64,000 bases of DNA from Clostridium_AD sp050717535 (GTDB lineage Bacteria; Bacillota; Clostridia; Clostridiales; Clostridiaceae): positions 124,001 to 188,000 of the forward strand of contig NZ_JBOITM010000041.1 of NCBI RefSeq assembly GCF_050717535.1, written 5' to 3'. The notes beneath the pieces were generated by a model. It was not told where the DNA came from. It worked only from the letters and a program-made list of their open reading frames with translations, and ran no database searches. The position numbers and the translations under genes were made by a program. This document shows positions 25,346 to 35,080 of the stretch, piece after piece (the first letter of the stretch is position 1; every line of letters begins with the position of its first letter).

Positions 25346-25834
25346 TTATAGAATAATATTTAAAAGTTCTTCTTCAATAAGATAATTGTATTTTCCTTGT
25401 CTATATTCATTAACTAGATTTTTCTTTTCTTCTATTTTTAATGAGGTCATCATTTCTAATAGTCTTTTTGGAAACTCTATATAGGCTCCCTTTGGATTCA
25501 TTTCTGAATCAAAAGTTATAATAGTTGGAATTCTAGCTTGACCAGTATACTCCTCTAAAAATTCTTCATAGCCACTTTTGGGAAAACAGTATAAGCTTAT
25601 GTTTTCATTTTTTTCTTCCATTCTCTTTATAAAGGGTAAAGTAACAATACAATCAGGGCAGTAACCTTCAGAAAAAATTGCTACATTAACTACAGAAGTT
25701 AAATTTTCAAGTGAGTCTTTAGTGCTTGAAGAAAGATTAGTAGAATTATAAGCTATAAGTTGCATTTCACCATATTCAAGTTTTGATTTTTCTAAATATG
25801 CTTCAAAAGTTAAGCCTTTTAATAAGTTTATCAT
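25346..25834 (-). CDS. Thioredoxin-like protein with CPDC motif
   Basis: A 162-residue cytoplasmic protein of the thioredoxin superfamily. The redox motif is EGYCPDCIVTLPFIKRM (about residues 57-73), and the cis-proline region is ARIPTIITFD. Thioredoxin proper has CGPC and is shorter, so this is one of the divergent Firmicute thioredoxin-family proteins; its partner is unknown. Good ribosome site GTGAGGATG on the minus strand. Confidence 0.82.
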   Translation of the reverse strand: MINLLKGLTFEAYLEKSKLEYGEMQLIAYNSTNLSSSTKDSLENLTSVVNVAIFSEGYCPDCIVTLPFIKRMEEKNENISLYCFPKSGYEEFLEEYTGQARIPTIITFDSEMNPKGAYIEFPKRLLEMMTSLKIEEKKNLVNEYRQGKYNYLIEEELLNIIL

Positions 25835-26006
25835 AGTTAAACATCCTCACTTTCAATGGAATCATTAATTATAATTTTACCATTTAACAATATATAATAC
25901 AAATCTACAGTTACAAATTACATGAGATAATATTAGCAAGTATAGATTATTCGTAAGTATAGCTTACCTGTAATTAATGCTATATAATGAAGGAGAGGTG
26001 AAATAA

Positions 26007-26600
26007 ATGGATTACAATAAGGAAAACTTAAATAATTTAATAGAAGAGATTATAGGAACAAAAGATGTTACTTTAATGGAAATTCCATGTGTGGATTTAT
26101 ATATGGATCAAGTTACAACTTTTTTTAATGAAAAGCTTGGAAGTCTTAAGAGAAATGAAGACGATAAAATTCTTACAAAGACTATGATAAATAACTATAC
26201 CAAAGGTAAAGTATTGATGCCAGCAAAAAATAAGAAATATACTAATGAGCATATGATACTACTTATGCTTATATATAATTTAAAGCAAACTATATCACTT
26301 AATGATATTAATACAGTATTTGATTCCATTATTGATGTAAAAGATGCAAAAGATATAAGTCTTTCATTAGAGGACTTATACAACAATTTCATAGATATAA
26401 AAGAAATACAAAACCAAAATTTTGCATGTGATATTGATACAGATAGAGCATTTATAAAAGATAAAATTAAAGAAATGGGAAAAGTGGATGGAGAATTAAT
26501 AGAAGTAATATTATTGGTATTGTTACTTATTAATAAGGCTAATATGCAAAAGAGAATGGCAGAAAAGTTAATTGATAATTTCTTAAAGAAAAAAGAATGA
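26007..26600 (+). CDS. DUF1836 domain protein
   Basis: A 197-residue protein with the DUF1836 pattern: VDLYMDQVTTFFNEKLG, TKTMINNYTKGKVLMPAKNKKYTNEHMILLMLIYNLKQ. The middle segment resembles a MerR-like winged helix, so DNA binding is possible. No function is established. Ribosome site AGGAGAGGTG before ATG 26007. Confidence 0.8.
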   Translation: MDYNKENLNNLIEEIIGTKDVTLMEIPCVDLYMDQVTTFFNEKLGSLKRNEDDKILTKTMINNYTKGKVLMPAKNKKYTNEHMILLMLIYNLKQTISLNDINTVFDSIIDVKDAKDISLSLEDLYNNFIDIKEIQNQNFACDIDTDRAFIKDKIKEMGKVDGELIEVILLVLLLINKANMQKRMAEKLIDNFLKKKE

Positions 26601-26649
26601 TTTCTATGAATTTGATTAATTAACTTGTGAAAAGGTATTATTATGGGTG

Positions 26650-26678
26650 TTTAAAATTTTAACTCAATGTAGTATAAT
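26650..26678 (+). promoter_or_regulatory. Possible pepT promoter
   Basis: TTTAAA (26650-26655), 17-bp spacer, TATAAT (26673-26678). Confidence 0.5.
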
Positions 26679-26790
26679 GTAATGTAACGGTATACAATAA
26701 ATTGAATTATTTAGACACATTAAAATTGGTTGTTGCATTTAGTTGTATTTATGTTTTATGTGTTCATATTAAAAGTAGGGAGATGGTCAT

Positions 26791-28017
26791 ATGTCAAAAG
26801 TTGTAGAAAAATTTTTAAAATATGTAAGTTACGATAGTAAATCTGATGAGGAATCAACCACTGTTCCAAGTACGAAAGGTCAAATGCTACTTGCCAAGGA
26901 ATTAGTTAAAGAATTAAAAGAGATGGGTATACAAGATGCAAGTGTAGATGATAATGGATATGTAATGGCATCAATTCCATCAAATGTAGAAAAAGCTATA
27001 CCAACTATAGGATTCATAGCACATATGGATACTGCTCCAGATATATCTGGAAAAGATATTAAACCTAAATTTGTAGAAAATTATGATGGGGAGGATATTA
27101 TATTAAATAGTGAAAATAATATAGTATTATCTCCAAAAGACTTTCCAGAATTAAAGAATTACATAGGGAAAACTCTTATAACTACTGATGGGACTACACT
27201 ACTTGGCGCTGACGATAAAGCTGGAATTTCAGAAATAATGTCTGCTGTAGAGTATTTATTTGAAAACCCTAAGTTTTCACATGGTCCAATTAGTATTGGA
27301 TTTACACCAGACGAAGAAGTAGGACGTGGAGCAGATATTTTTGATGTAAAAAAATTTGGCGCAGATTTTGCATACACTATGGATGGTGGAACTATTGGGG
27401 AATTAGAGTCTGAGAATTTTAATGCTGCGTCAGCAAAAATATCTATTCATGGAAGAAATGTTCATCCAGGTTCTGCGAAGGGAAAGATGATTCACTCTAC
27501 ACTTATAGCAAATGAATTTATCAATTCATTACCACCAAATGAAACACCAGCTACTACGGAAGGATATGAAGGCTTCTATCATTTAATTGCTATCAATGGA
27601 GAGGTTGAAGAAACAAAGCTTCAATATATTATAAGAGATTTTACTAGTGAAGGATTTAAAAATAGAAAAATATTTATAAAAAATATAGTAGATACATTAA
27701 ATGATAAGTATGGTAAGGGAACAGTTGAAATAGAAGTCAAGGATCAATATTATAATATGAAAGAAAAAATAGAGCCAGTTAAACATATAGTGGATACGGC
27801 ATTTTTGGCTATGAAGGAAGTGGGAGTAAATCCTATAATGGTTCCGATTAGAGGTGGTACAGATGGTGCAAGACTTTCCTTTATGGGACTTCCAACACCG
27901 AATATATTCGCAGGGGGACATAATTTCCATGGCAAATATGAATTTATACCTACATTTGCTATGGAAAGTGCGGTTGGAGTAATACTTAAAATAATTGAAC
28001 TATATGCGGCAAAATAA
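26791..28017 (+). CDS. pepT: Peptidase T (tripeptide aminopeptidase)
   Basis: Zinc M20-family peptidase that removes the N-terminal residue from tripeptides in the cytoplasm. The 408 residues carry IGFIAHMDTAPD, LLGADDKAGISEIMSAVEYL and FTPDEEVGRGAD (metal ligands and catalytic Glu), plus NVHPGSAKGKM and RGGTDGARLSFMGLPTPN. Length and motif order match PepT. It supplies free amino acids to the fermentation pathways of this region. Confidence 0.95.
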   Translation: MSKVVEKFLKYVSYDSKSDEESTTVPSTKGQMLLAKELVKELKEMGIQDASVDDNGYVMASIPSNVEKAIPTIGFIAHMDTAPDISGKDIKPKFVENYDGEDIILNSENNIVLSPKDFPELKNYIGKTLITTDGTTLLGADDKAGISEIMSAVEYLFENPKFSHGPISIGFTPDEEVGRGADIFDVKKFGADFAYTMDGGTIGELESENFNAASAKISIHGRNVHPGSAKGKMIHSTLIANEFINSLPPNETPATTEGYEGFYHLIAINGEVEETKLQYIIRDFTSEGFKNRKIFIKNIVDTLNDKYGKGTVEIEVKDQYYNMKEKIEPVKHIVDTAFLAMKEVGVNPIMVPIRGGTDGARLSFMGLPTPNIFAGGHNFHGKYEFIPTFAMESAVGVILKIIELYAAK

Positions 28018-28027
28018 GCTTATTTAA

Positions 28028-28069
28028 AACAAAGGAATCATTATATTTTTATATAATGGTTCCTTTGTT
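28028..28069 (+). terminator. Terminator of pepT
   Basis: AACAAAGGAATCATTATAT (28028-28046), loop TTTT, and its near-complement 28051-28069, followed by CTTATTATT. Confidence 0.9.
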
Positions 28070-28266
28070 CTTATTATTAACAAACTTTATTAAAGATTTG
28101 TTAATAAAGTTGACATAAAACTGTAACATAGAAGCCTTAATATATACTTAAAGGTAAAATAAAAGTTTGAGTTCAATAATATGTATAAGAATTTTGTATA
28201 ATAAAATTCACAAAAATAATAGTTCTAAATGATATATAATTACAAAACTACAAGGAGGAAAATAAT

Positions 28267-29661
28267 ATGAATGAAAATAAGAATAATGATGAATCGAATG
28301 AAGTGAATGAAACAAATGAAAGGATGTATAATGATGAAATAAATGATAATATAATTCCTAGTGAAAACGGAAATTGTGATGATAATATAAATGATTCACA
28401 AGTAAACATAAATGAAGAATCTAAAGAAGATTTTAATGGAAATGTATATAATAGTGAGCTTTCTGAAGAAGAGGGTAGAACTTTACCTATCCAATTAGAG
28501 AATACTAATTACACAGAAATAAATGATAAAAAGGTTAAAGAGAATAAAGGTGGTATGAGAAAGAGAATAGTGTCCTATATATTAGTAGGGGCTATATGTT
28601 CTACACTTGGAGGTGCGGGTGCGGCTGTCGTTACAATTAACATGATGAATAATTCTAGTAATACTAGTGCTACAACTACAGCTAAAGCAACTGCTACAAC
28701 GGTTTCTAGCGATTCAAAAGCAAAGATTATAAACACCAATAGTACAGAAAATTTAACTACACCTGAAATTGTGAAAAAGGTAAGTCCAGCAGTAGTTGCA
28801 ATTTCTACAAATAGCTCTAGTGTAAGTAGCAATATTAGTGGACAGGGTGGACCAGAGGAAGGTGTAGGAACTGGTATGATATTTAGTAAAGATGGATATA
28901 TTTTAACAAATTATCATGTTGTAAGCGGAGCTCAGAGTATTAAGGTTATGCTTAGCGATGGTAAGGAAGTTTCTGCTAAAGTAATCAACTTTGATCAAGC
29001 AGCAGATGTAGCTGTAATTAAATTAGCTAATAATACAGTTGTGCCAGGTGTGGCCGAGTTTGGAGATTCAGATGCACTTGAAGTAGGAGAAACTGTAGTT
29101 GCAATAGGAAATCCATTAGGAAAAGAATTAATAGGATCTGTTACTACCGGAATTGTTAGTGCGGTTAATAGGCAGGTAAGTGTTGAAAATAAAGATTTGA
29201 AGTTTATTCAGACAGATGCAGCTATTAATCCAGGCAATAGCGGTGGTCCTCTTGTAAATTCTAAGGGTGAAGTTATAGGGATAAATACTGCTAAAATAAG
29301 TGTAGCAGGAGTAGAAGGATTAGGGTTTTCAATACCAATTAATACGGTAAAGCCTAAAATTGATAGTTTAGTTAAACCCATGCTTAATATAGGAATTTCT
29401 TGTAGAGATATTACAGCAGATATGGCAGAACAAAATAATGTGCCTATAGGAGTTTATATATTACAAGTCAAAGAGTTTAGTGCGGCAGAAAAAGCGGGTA
29501 TAACTACTGGAGATATTATTACACAGTTTGATGCTAAAAAGATTAAAACTGTGGCAGAAATAAATAAAATTAAAGGTACTCATAAAGCTGGGGATATAGT
29601 TAAAGTAGAATTAAATAGAAATGGAAAGACAATAAAATTAAATTTAACACTTTCTGAATAA
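28267..29661 (+). CDS. htrA: HtrA/DegP-like membrane-anchored serine protease
   Basis: Quality-control protease acting outside the membrane. Of 464 residues, 1-95 are acidic and Asn/Glu-rich and cytoplasmic, 101-126 form a membrane segment, 127-165 are a Ser/Thr-rich linker, 165-365 are a trypsin-like domain with H217 (TNYHVV), D247 (AADVAV) and S325 (NPGNSGGPLV), and the end (about 370-460) is a PDZ domain. The catalytic triad is complete. Shine-Dalgarno AAGGAGG. Confidence 0.94.
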   Translation: MNENKNNDESNEVNETNERMYNDEINDNIIPSENGNCDDNINDSQVNINEESKEDFNGNVYNSELSEEEGRTLPIQLENTNYTEINDKKVKENKGGMRKRIVSYILVGAICSTLGGAGAAVVTINMMNNSSNTSATTTAKATATTVSSDSKAKIINTNSTENLTTPEIVKKVSPAVVAISTNSSSVSSNISGQGGPEEGVGTGMIFSKDGYILTNYHVVSGAQSIKVMLSDGKEVSAKVINFDQAADVAVIKLANNTVVPGVAEFGDSDALEVGETVVAIGNPLGKELIGSVTTGIVSAVNRQVSVENKDLKFIQTDAAINPGNSGGPLVNSKGEVIGINTAKISVAGVEGLGFSIPINTVKPKIDSLVKPMLNIGISCRDITADMAEQNNVPIGVYILQVKEFSAAEKAGITTGDIITQFDAKKIKTVAEINKIKGTHKAGDIVKVELNRNGKTIKLNLTLSE

Positions 29662-29675
29662 ATTAAATATATTGT

Positions 29676-29721
29676 AAATAAAAGAAATTGAGAATCCTAT
29701 GATTCCCAATTTCTTTTATTT
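29676..29721. terminator. Bidirectional terminator between htrA and fbp
   Basis: AAATAAAAGAAATTG/CAATTTCTTTTATTT with a mismatch and inner GAATC/GATTC around loop CTAT; serves converging genes. Confidence 0.92.
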
Positions 29722-29758
29722 ACTAAAAAATTATAGTTTTAAAATGCATAAAAAACAT

Positions 29759-31759
29759 TTATAAGGTTACCCTCTGCTCTTTAATAAGACCTTTCCTGTA
29801 TGCTGTAAGAAGCAATTCTAAATCTTTAATTTGATCCTTAATGTCTAGTCCTACATCTGTATCTGTAACACGGATACGATTTGTAGATTTCTCTAAAACT
29901 ATAGTAGATGAAAGGATGTCTACACCTTCATCAATAGCCTTTTGGGTTGATTCAAAAGGAGCATGGGAGGCTAAAAGCAGTCCATAGGAATTATAAATAA
30001 GGGTATAGCCTGCTATGCCTGTTTCTGGTTGATAGGCTTTTGAAAAGCCACCATCAATAACTAAAAGTTTACCATTGGCTTTTATAGGGCTCTCACCTTG
30101 TTTAGTCTTTACGGGAACATGACCATTTATAATGTGTGAATCATTGGGGTTTAATTCAAATTCAGCTAATATATTATTGCATATTGTTTCATCATCTCTA
30201 TATTTATAATAAGGATTCTTAATTTCTTTATGAGTGATTTTATCATTTATAAAATATCTTTCAAAGGTAGTCATTTTATCCTTACCAAATAATGGAGAAT
30301 TACAGCCGCACCACATATACCATATGGAGTCCAAAGCATAAAGCTTAGTTTCTGAATTGGCTTTGCCAAAGTAGGCTTCTCTTGATAATCGTTCAGTTCG
30401 ATCTATATAAGATTTTCCACTATAAGTAATGTTATCTATTTTCATTTTCTTAAAACTACCATCTGCATTTAGTGCAATACAACCATGATAAAGTAAATTT
30501 GAATTGTATTTTAGGTACATACTTCCTTTAGAATACAAAAAACGTACATGCTTTTGAAGTTTTTCACTATTTAAGAAAGAAGATTTAAGCTTGTCAATAA
30601 GTTCTACTTCTTCTTGGGTTAATTTATAAGGATCATTAGGATCTATAGTTGGGAAATTAGTATCGTTTAGTGTGTATTCTTTTCCGTCAATGTCTATAGT
30701 GCCCTTTTCATAATTTATTTTATGAAGAAGTAATCTATTTTGCATTTCATAATTAGGGCGTCTTTTTATTATGGCGCCTTCAAGTTTAAATTGAATTATA
30801 GAAATTGCTTTATGCATCTGAGCCATTAGATTAAGGTCATTTTCTCTATAATTGTTCTCAAAAAAAACTTTAGGTTTAAAGGAGCTGCAAGGATCATCAC
30901 TATAGAAATCTAAAGCAAAGGTTGCAAGGGGTAACAGGTTAATTCCATAACCTTCTTCTATAGTATCTAAGTTTGCATACCTGGTTGATATACGAAGAAC
31001 ATTAGCCATAGAGCTTTCACAGCCCGCGGCAGCTCCCATCCAAAGTATATCGTGATTACCCCACTGTATATCAATAGAATGATAGTGCATAAGAGTATCT
31101 AAAATTATATGTGCTCCAGGTCCTCTATCATAGATATCACCTAAAATATGAAGTCTATCTATAGTAAGTCTTTGAATTAAGTTTGAAATAGCAATTATAA
31201 ACTCTTTAGCTCTTCCAATTTTAATTATAGTTTGAATAATTCCATTGTAATACTCCTGCTTATTAAAGGTATTTTGTTGTTCGTGAAGTAATTCTTCAAT
31301 AATGTAAGAAAAATCTGCAGGGAGGGCTTTCCTTACTTTAGATCTAGTATATTTAGAGGAAACAGTCCGACAAATTTTAATAAGTTTATGAAGGGTAATT
31401 TTGTACCAATCATCTATATCATCTTCTTCTTTAAGCGCTAGGTCTAATTTTTGCTCAGGATAATATATAATGGTTGCCAGTTCTTTCTTTTCCGTTTCTC
31501 TAAGAGAATTACCAAAAATATCGTTAATTTTTCTTTTGATTACGCCAGAGGCATTTCTAAGAACATGATTAAAGGATTCATATTCACCATGAATATCTGT
31601 AAGAAAATGTTCAGTTCCTTTAGGGAGATTTAAAATAGCCTGTAGATTTATAATTTCTGTACAGGCATCAGGAACTGTAGGGTACTTACTAGCCAATAAC
31701 TTAAGATATCTCAAATCTTCTTCTATAGTATCAATGGGTGTCTCATTAGAAAATATCAT
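29759..31759 (-). CDS. fbp: Fructose-1,6-bisphosphatase, class 3
   Basis: Gluconeogenic phosphatase converting fructose-1,6-bisphosphate to fructose-6-phosphate. The 666 residues are the usual length of the Firmicute class III enzyme and contain calcineurin-like metal motifs TDIHGEYESF, GDIYDRGPGAH and QWGNHDILWMG, with INGHVPVK near the C terminus. No class I/II features. A -35/-10 pair at 31868-31841 on the minus strand is its likely promoter. Confidence 0.96.
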   Translation of the reverse strand: MIFSNETPIDTIEEDLRYLKLLASKYPTVPDACTEIINLQAILNLPKGTEHFLTDIHGEYESFNHVLRNASGVIKRKINDIFGNSLRETEKKELATIIYYPEQKLDLALKEEDDIDDWYKITLHKLIKICRTVSSKYTRSKVRKALPADFSYIIEELLHEQQNTFNKQEYYNGIIQTIIKIGRAKEFIIAISNLIQRLTIDRLHILGDIYDRGPGAHIILDTLMHYHSIDIQWGNHDILWMGAAAGCESSMANVLRISTRYANLDTIEEGYGINLLPLATFALDFYSDDPCSSFKPKVFFENNYRENDLNLMAQMHKAISIIQFKLEGAIIKRRPNYEMQNRLLLHKINYEKGTIDIDGKEYTLNDTNFPTIDPNDPYKLTQEEVELIDKLKSSFLNSEKLQKHVRFLYSKGSMYLKYNSNLLYHGCIALNADGSFKKMKIDNITYSGKSYIDRTERLSREAYFGKANSETKLYALDSIWYMWCGCNSPLFGKDKMTTFERYFINDKITHKEIKNPYYKYRDDETICNNILAEFELNPNDSHIINGHVPVKTKQGESPIKANGKLLVIDGGFSKAYQPETGIAGYTLIYNSYGLLLASHAPFESTQKAIDEGVDILSSTIVLEKSTNRIRVTDTDVGLDIKDQIKDLELLLTAYRKGLIKEQRVTL

Positions 31760-31840
31760 TTTTGACTCTCCTTTTAATTAAAATAATTCTATAGTGTAGC
31801 TTATTTATTATAAAGGCTACTCTTAATAGTATAATACATT

Positions 31841-31868
31841 ATTATAGTAGATTGTATTATGAATACAA
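31841..31868 (-). promoter_or_regulatory. Possible fbp promoter
   Basis: Minus strand TTGTAT (31868-31863), 16-bp spacer, TATAAT (31846-31841). Confidence 0.45.
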
Positions 31869-31937
31869 AATATTTTAATTTATATTATATATAAGTCCAT
31901 AAATACACAATTATGGTTTTAAAATAAAATTATTTTA

Positions 31938-31966
31938 TTGATTTAGAACCATATTTTTGGTACAAT
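31938..31966 (+). promoter_or_regulatory. Promoter of the double-MarR gene
   Basis: TTGATT (31938-31943), 17-bp spacer, TACAAT (31961-31966). Confidence 0.6.
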
Positions 31967-32039
31967 CTATTGAATAATAGCTAGGAATGTGAAAGTAACA
32001 ATTTATAATAAGACTAACTAACATGTAAGGGGATATTTT

Positions 32040-33050
32040 ATGGAACAAAATGAGTATTTGTTTAATATACATTCGTTATATAATCTAGCAAGATATGCTT
32101 TTTTAAAAATTGAATCTAATTATTCAAGAACAGTGGAAACTTATGAGATAACGTTGCCACAACTAAGAGTTCTTTGGATTACTAAGGCATTTCCAGGGAC
32201 GTCACTTAGCAACATTGCCAGGATAGGATGTTGGAGCTTACCGACTGTTAGCAACATAATTAAAATTTTGATTAATAAAAAGCTAATATTTAAAGAAGAA
32301 ACTATTAATAAAAAATTATATAAGTTTCAATTAACAGAAATGGGTATGTGGTTTATCAATATAAACAAACAAGATAAGCGAAAAAAACTTTACATTTTTC
32401 ACTTAATAGGGTTATTTTCACATAGTGAATTAGATTTTATTATAGATATTTTTACGAGTATTATCATAAGAGAAAAGAAAGAGTTTATTTTTGAATATAT
32501 TGAGAAGGTTAATGAAATGGATTTAAAAATTGACTTAACGGATTTTGATATAAATAAAGTTAGTATTATAAAAAAAATAATTAGTCTGTATAATCTTTTA
32601 AGAACATTCATTTTAACTGTTAAAAGTAATCATAGAGAACCACTTAAAGAGTTTAATGTTACATATCCTCAACTTAGAGCACTATGGATAATTGCTGCAT
32701 TCCCAGGCATTACTTCAAGTGAATTAAGTGAAATTAGTTTTTGGTCACCTTCTACAGTTCATGTAATAGTAAAAAATTTAAATAGTAAGCATTTTATTCA
32801 TAAAGAAAAAGCTTCTATCAAAAATGCTCAGTATTTATACATAACGCAGCAGGGAGAAACTCTAGTAATAGAAGACTATAAGAAAAATCAAAAAACACTA
32901 TTAATCTTCCAAGAATTAAAAGATATAAGTTCCCAGGACATTTTAAATTTAAATTCTCTTTTAATCAAAATGAATGTTACATTGGGAAATTATAAAACTG
33001 AAGAATATATTAAAAAAACTTTTAACATTATTAAAAGAAAAGCATTATAG
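32040..33050 (+). CDS. Single-chain tandem MarR-type regulator
   Basis: A 336-residue protein made of two MarR-like winged-helix units with an exact 170-residue offset: SLYNLARYAFLK at 12 against SLYNLLRTFILT at 182, LPQLRVLWITKAFPG at 39 against YPQLRALWIIAAFPG at 209, and recognition helices CWSLPTVSNIIKIL and FWSPSTVHVIVKNL. MarR proteins normally are about 150 residues and dimerise; here the two units are fused, giving a pseudo-dimer with two different recognition helices. Ligand and targets are unknown. It stands alone between fbp and lemA. Confidence 0.82.
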   Translation: MEQNEYLFNIHSLYNLARYAFLKIESNYSRTVETYEITLPQLRVLWITKAFPGTSLSNIARIGCWSLPTVSNIIKILINKKLIFKEETINKKLYKFQLTEMGMWFININKQDKRKKLYIFHLIGLFSHSELDFIIDIFTSIIIREKKEFIFEYIEKVNEMDLKIDLTDFDINKVSIIKKIISLYNLLRTFILTVKSNHREPLKEFNVTYPQLRALWIIAAFPGITSSELSEISFWSPSTVHVIVKNLNSKHFIHKEKASIKNAQYLYITQQGETLVIEDYKKNQKTLLIFQELKDISSQDILNLNSLLIKMNVTLGNYKTEEYIKKTFNIIKRKAL

Positions 33051-33062
33051 TATTGGTACTTA

Positions 33063-33099
33063 AAAAAGTGATTATGATTTTTGTAATCACTTTTTATAT
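33063..33099 (+). terminator. Terminator after the double-MarR gene
   Basis: AAAAAGTGATTA (33063-33074) pairs with TAATCACTTTTT (33084-33095), followed by a T-rich stretch. Confidence 0.88.
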
Positions 33100-33314
33100 T
33101 TTTTGATATTATGCTTTTATAAAAATAAAAGCTTGTATATGAAATATATTAAAAATATGTATCATACAATACATAATTTATAAGAAAAAATAGCAAATTA
33201 GTATAGTATACAATTAAAGTTCATAACTTATTGTATAAGGATTTTTTTGACATAGTTAAATATGCTAAATAATTAATAAATATATATTCCATAAAATAGA
33301 AAGGTGGTAATGAG

Positions 33315-33884
33315 ATGAATAAAACGTTAAGAACCATTGCGATTGTTATAGCAGTAATTCTGGTAATAACCATGCCTATTATTGGAGGATATAATAAGAT
33401 GGTGAGTTTAGAACAAAAGGTAAAGGTAGCGGAAGGAAACATAGATACGCAATTACAGAGGAGGTCGGATTTAATACCAAATTTGGTAGCGACGGTAAAG
33501 GGTTATGCTTCTCAAGAAAAAGACATTTTTATACAAATAGCCCAGGCTAGGGCTAAACTGGGAGGAGCCCAAACGGTAGGGGACAAAGCACAAGCAGATA
33601 GCGAACTTGGCAGTGCACTTTCAAGGCTTTTAGTAGTTGTAGAAAAGTATCCAGATTTGAAATCTAGTCAGAATTTTAGGGATTTAGCCGTTGCTCTAGA
33701 AGGTACAGAAAATAGAATAGGTATAGCAAGGCTAGATTATAATAAAAGTGTGGATAATTTCAATACGACCATTAGAAAATTCCCCGGCAGTATTATAGCA
33801 GGGACTTTCAGATTCCAGGAAAAAGCATATTATAAAGCTAGTGAATCTGCTAAAGAATTACCAAAGGTTGACTTTAGCAAATAG
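33315..33884 (+). CDS. lemA: LemA family membrane protein
   Basis: A 189-residue protein with one N-terminal membrane segment (about 6-25) and the LemA core: NKMVSLEQKVKVAEGNIDTQLQRRSDLIPNLVATVKGYASQEK, LVVVEKYPDLKSSQNFRDLAVALEGTENRI and the RFQEKAYYKA end. LemA proteins are helical and membrane-tethered with an extracytoplasmic part; their function is unclear. Pairing with the TPM-domain gene 10 bp downstream is common in bacteria. Confidence 0.93.
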   Translation: MNKTLRTIAIVIAVILVITMPIIGGYNKMVSLEQKVKVAEGNIDTQLQRRSDLIPNLVATVKGYASQEKDIFIQIAQARAKLGGAQTVGDKAQADSELGSALSRLLVVVEKYPDLKSSQNFRDLAVALEGTENRIGIARLDYNKSVDNFNTTIRKFPGSIIAGTFRFQEKAYYKASESAKELPKVDFSK

Positions 33885-33894
33885 GAGTTAAATT

Positions 33895-34770
33895 ATGAAA
33901 AATTATTTAGTGAAATTGTTTGAAAATAACTATAATAATCATAGTATTAAAAATATAAAATATAAGCTTACATTTAGAAAGCTTATGTTGGTTATGATAA
34001 GTACATTTTTATTAAGCGGAATATTAGCTGTGATGTTTGTACATGCGGAGTCTAAATTCCCTGTGGCTACAGAGCTTAAATATGTTAATGATTATGCTAA
34101 AGTGATTGATAATGATTCTGCAGAGTATATCTTGTCAGTAGGTAAGGAATTAGAAGGGAAAACTGGAGCGCAAGCTATTGTTGTGGTGGTGGGTTCGCTA
34201 CAAGGTGAATCTATAGAATCTTATGCTAATGGGCTTTTTAGAAGCTGGGGTATAGGGCAAAAGGATAAAAATAATGGGTTATTAATTTTACTATCTATGC
34301 AAGAAAAAAAATGGAGAGTAGAGGTAGGTACAGGCCTTGAAGGTGCTATTACTGATATATATTCCGCAAGTGTTATGAATGATTTTGCAGTGCCAAAATT
34401 TAAACAGAATCAATACGGTCAGGGACTTAGGGCGGCATATTCAATTATTTCAGATAGTATAGCTAAAGAATATAAAGTAAAATTAGATAAGAATATTAAT
34501 GTCCCAAAATATAACGAAAATGTTAAAAATTCAGCTGCACCCAAAAAAGGTAGTGGATTTTTATTAATAGGGATAATCTTATTAATTTTTCTTGACTTTA
34601 TTCTTAATAGAGGGAGAGTAACTAGATTTATTGTAACAATACTGTTTTGGAGTTCGATAGGTAGACGTGGTGGAAGAAATGGTGGTGGTTTTGGAGGTGG
34701 CTCAGGAGGTGGAACTGGAGGGTTTGGAGGCGGTTCATCAAGTGGAGGAGGATCCTCTGGCGGATGGTAA
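33895..34770 (+). CDS. TPM domain membrane protein (YgcG-like)
   Basis: A 291-residue protein: a signal or membrane segment near 30-52 (LMLVMISTFLLSGILAVMFVHA), a TPM domain (about 60-195, YVNDYAKVIDNDSAEYIL; QAIVVVVGSL; SWGIGQKDKNNGLLILLSMQEKKWRVEVGTGLEGAITD), a second membrane segment (about 221-240) and a tail of Gly and Ser repeats. The TPM fold is linked to membrane protein turnover and photosystem repair in plants; its role in bacteria is not settled. It likely works with LemA. Confidence 0.88.
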   Translation: MKNYLVKLFENNYNNHSIKNIKYKLTFRKLMLVMISTFLLSGILAVMFVHAESKFPVATELKYVNDYAKVIDNDSAEYILSVGKELEGKTGAQAIVVVVGSLQGESIESYANGLFRSWGIGQKDKNNGLLILLSMQEKKWRVEVGTGLEGAITDIYSASVMNDFAVPKFKQNQYGQGLRAAYSIISDSIAKEYKVKLDKNINVPKYNENVKNSAAPKKGSGFLLIGIILLIFLDFILNRGRVTRFIVTILFWSSIGRRGGRNGGGFGGGSGGGTGGFGGGSSSGGGSSGGW

Positions 34771-34940
34771 TATAATGGTTTGGTAGAATATAATAAATAT
34801 TAGCTAAATTATTGGATTATATTACAGTTTTAATTTTATAAAAATAAAAGTATAATATTAATTAGGCACACAGAATAGAAAAACACAATATGTTTATTTG
34901 AATGTGCTTTCTAGGACCCCTACTAGGAGAATTAAATATT

Positions 34941-34974
34941 TAAAAGCAGAAAAATAATTTATTTTCTGCTTTTA
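34941..34974 (+). terminator. Terminator of lemA-TPM operon
   Basis: TAAAAGCAGAAAA (34941-34953) pairs with TTTTCTGCTTTTA (34962-34974). Confidence 0.75.
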
Positions 34975-35080
34975 AACTATGTGAATTTATATTATAGATA
35001 GATTTAAAAAATAAACTAGCATTGTTGACTAGTTATTTTTTTTGAGGTTATAATTAGAAGCGAGAGGATAGGTGGAAATT

